Source of the DNA: Alphaproteobacteria bacterium
GTDB taxonomy: Bacteria > Pseudomonadota > Alphaproteobacteria > ATCC43930 > CGMCC-115725
Direction of reading: 5' to 3'
Assembly (NCBI GenBank): GCA_030040495.1
Contig: JASHTP010000473.1
Coordinates: 1 to 6,722, forward strand
DNA: 6,722 nt
Position numbers and translations under genes: made by a program. The notes beneath the pieces are model-generated. The model did not search any database. It saw nothing but the letters and a program-made list of their open reading frames with translations, and was not told the origin of the DNA. This document shows, one piece after another, positions 6,581 through 6,722 of the stretch. Each line of letters opens with the position of its first letter. Position 1 is the stretch's first letter.

Positions 6581-6586
6581 GAGAGG
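6581..6586 (+). promoter_or_regulatory. Ribosome binding site of the TIGR02302-like gene
   Basis: GAGAGG lies 7 bases before the ATG at 6594, in the 17-base gap after lysA. A second purine patch (AGGA) touches the start codon. It supports 6594 as the start of the gene running out of the window. Confidence 0.5.
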
Positions 6587-6593
6587 TGCAGGA

Positions 6594-6722
6594 ATGAGCG
6601 ACGGCGAATCGGCGCGACCCGGGGTCGAGCGCCCGCCCAGAGCGGGGCGGCTGCGGCTGGCCGGGGCTGCGCTGCTGTGGGAACGGCTCTGGCCGGCGCT
6701 GTGGCCGGCGGCCGGCATCGCC
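6594..6722 (+). CDS. N-terminus of a TIGR02302/DUF4175-like membrane protein, cut off by window edge
   Basis: Only the first 43 codons are present, open to the window end. A polar, Pro/Arg-rich lead (1-18) is followed by RLRLAGAALLWERLWPALWP (19-38) and AAGIA. The tryptophan-rich ALLWERLWPALWPA stretch at the start of a first membrane segment is what I recall for TIGR02302 (DUF4175) family proteins, which are large alphaproteobacterial membrane proteins of unknown function with a long Gln/Pro-rich C-terminal part. These genes are often found right after lysA, which agrees with the position here, 17 bases after the lysA stop. The assignment rests on a short motif and on context. The body of the protein lies outside the window. 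Confidence 0.72.
   Translation, partial: MSDGESARPGVERPPRAGRLRLAGAALLWERLWPALWPAAGIA

Overview
This is a very GC-rich (by eye around 70% or more) and densely coded bacterial window. It most resembles a chromosomal core region of an alphaproteobacterium. The reason is the gene set argH, a 54-residue lipoprotein gene, lysA and the start of a TIGR02302/DUF4175-type membrane protein gene, lying next to a divergent TlpA-like thioredoxin gene. I know this neighbourhood from memory of alphaproteobacterial genomes and could not check it here, so the genus is unknown.

Left part (1-3656), all on the minus strand. Reading leftwards, a membrane-anchored TlpA-type thioredoxin-fold protein (3656-3021) comes first. 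A 138-base gap with several GC-rich inverted repeats follows. Next is an FAD-dependent oxidoreductase of the FAD_oxidored (PF12831-like) type (2882-1584), then a 119-base gap holding a perfect 14-base palindrome. Last is an acyl-CoA synthetase of the AMP-forming family (1464-1) whose C-terminal end is cut off by the window edge.

Right part (3690-6722), all on the plus strand. argH (argininosuccinate lyase) starts only 33 bases from the thioredoxin gene start. It is followed after 9 bases by a tiny LptM-like lipoprotein gene. That gene overlaps lysA (diaminopimelate decarboxylase) by 8 bases, and lysA is followed 17 bases later by the first 43 codons of a TIGR02302-like gene. Spacing and overlaps indicate one operon joining the last steps of arginine and lysine synthesis to two envelope proteins.

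No RNA gene, mobile element, CRISPR array or sign of recent transfer was seen. The window looks like ordinary housekeeping chromosome. The least explained items are the oxidoreductase of unknown substrate, the crowded divergent start region of tlpA and argH, and the inverted repeats in the two minus-strand gaps. I do not see a clearly new biological system here.
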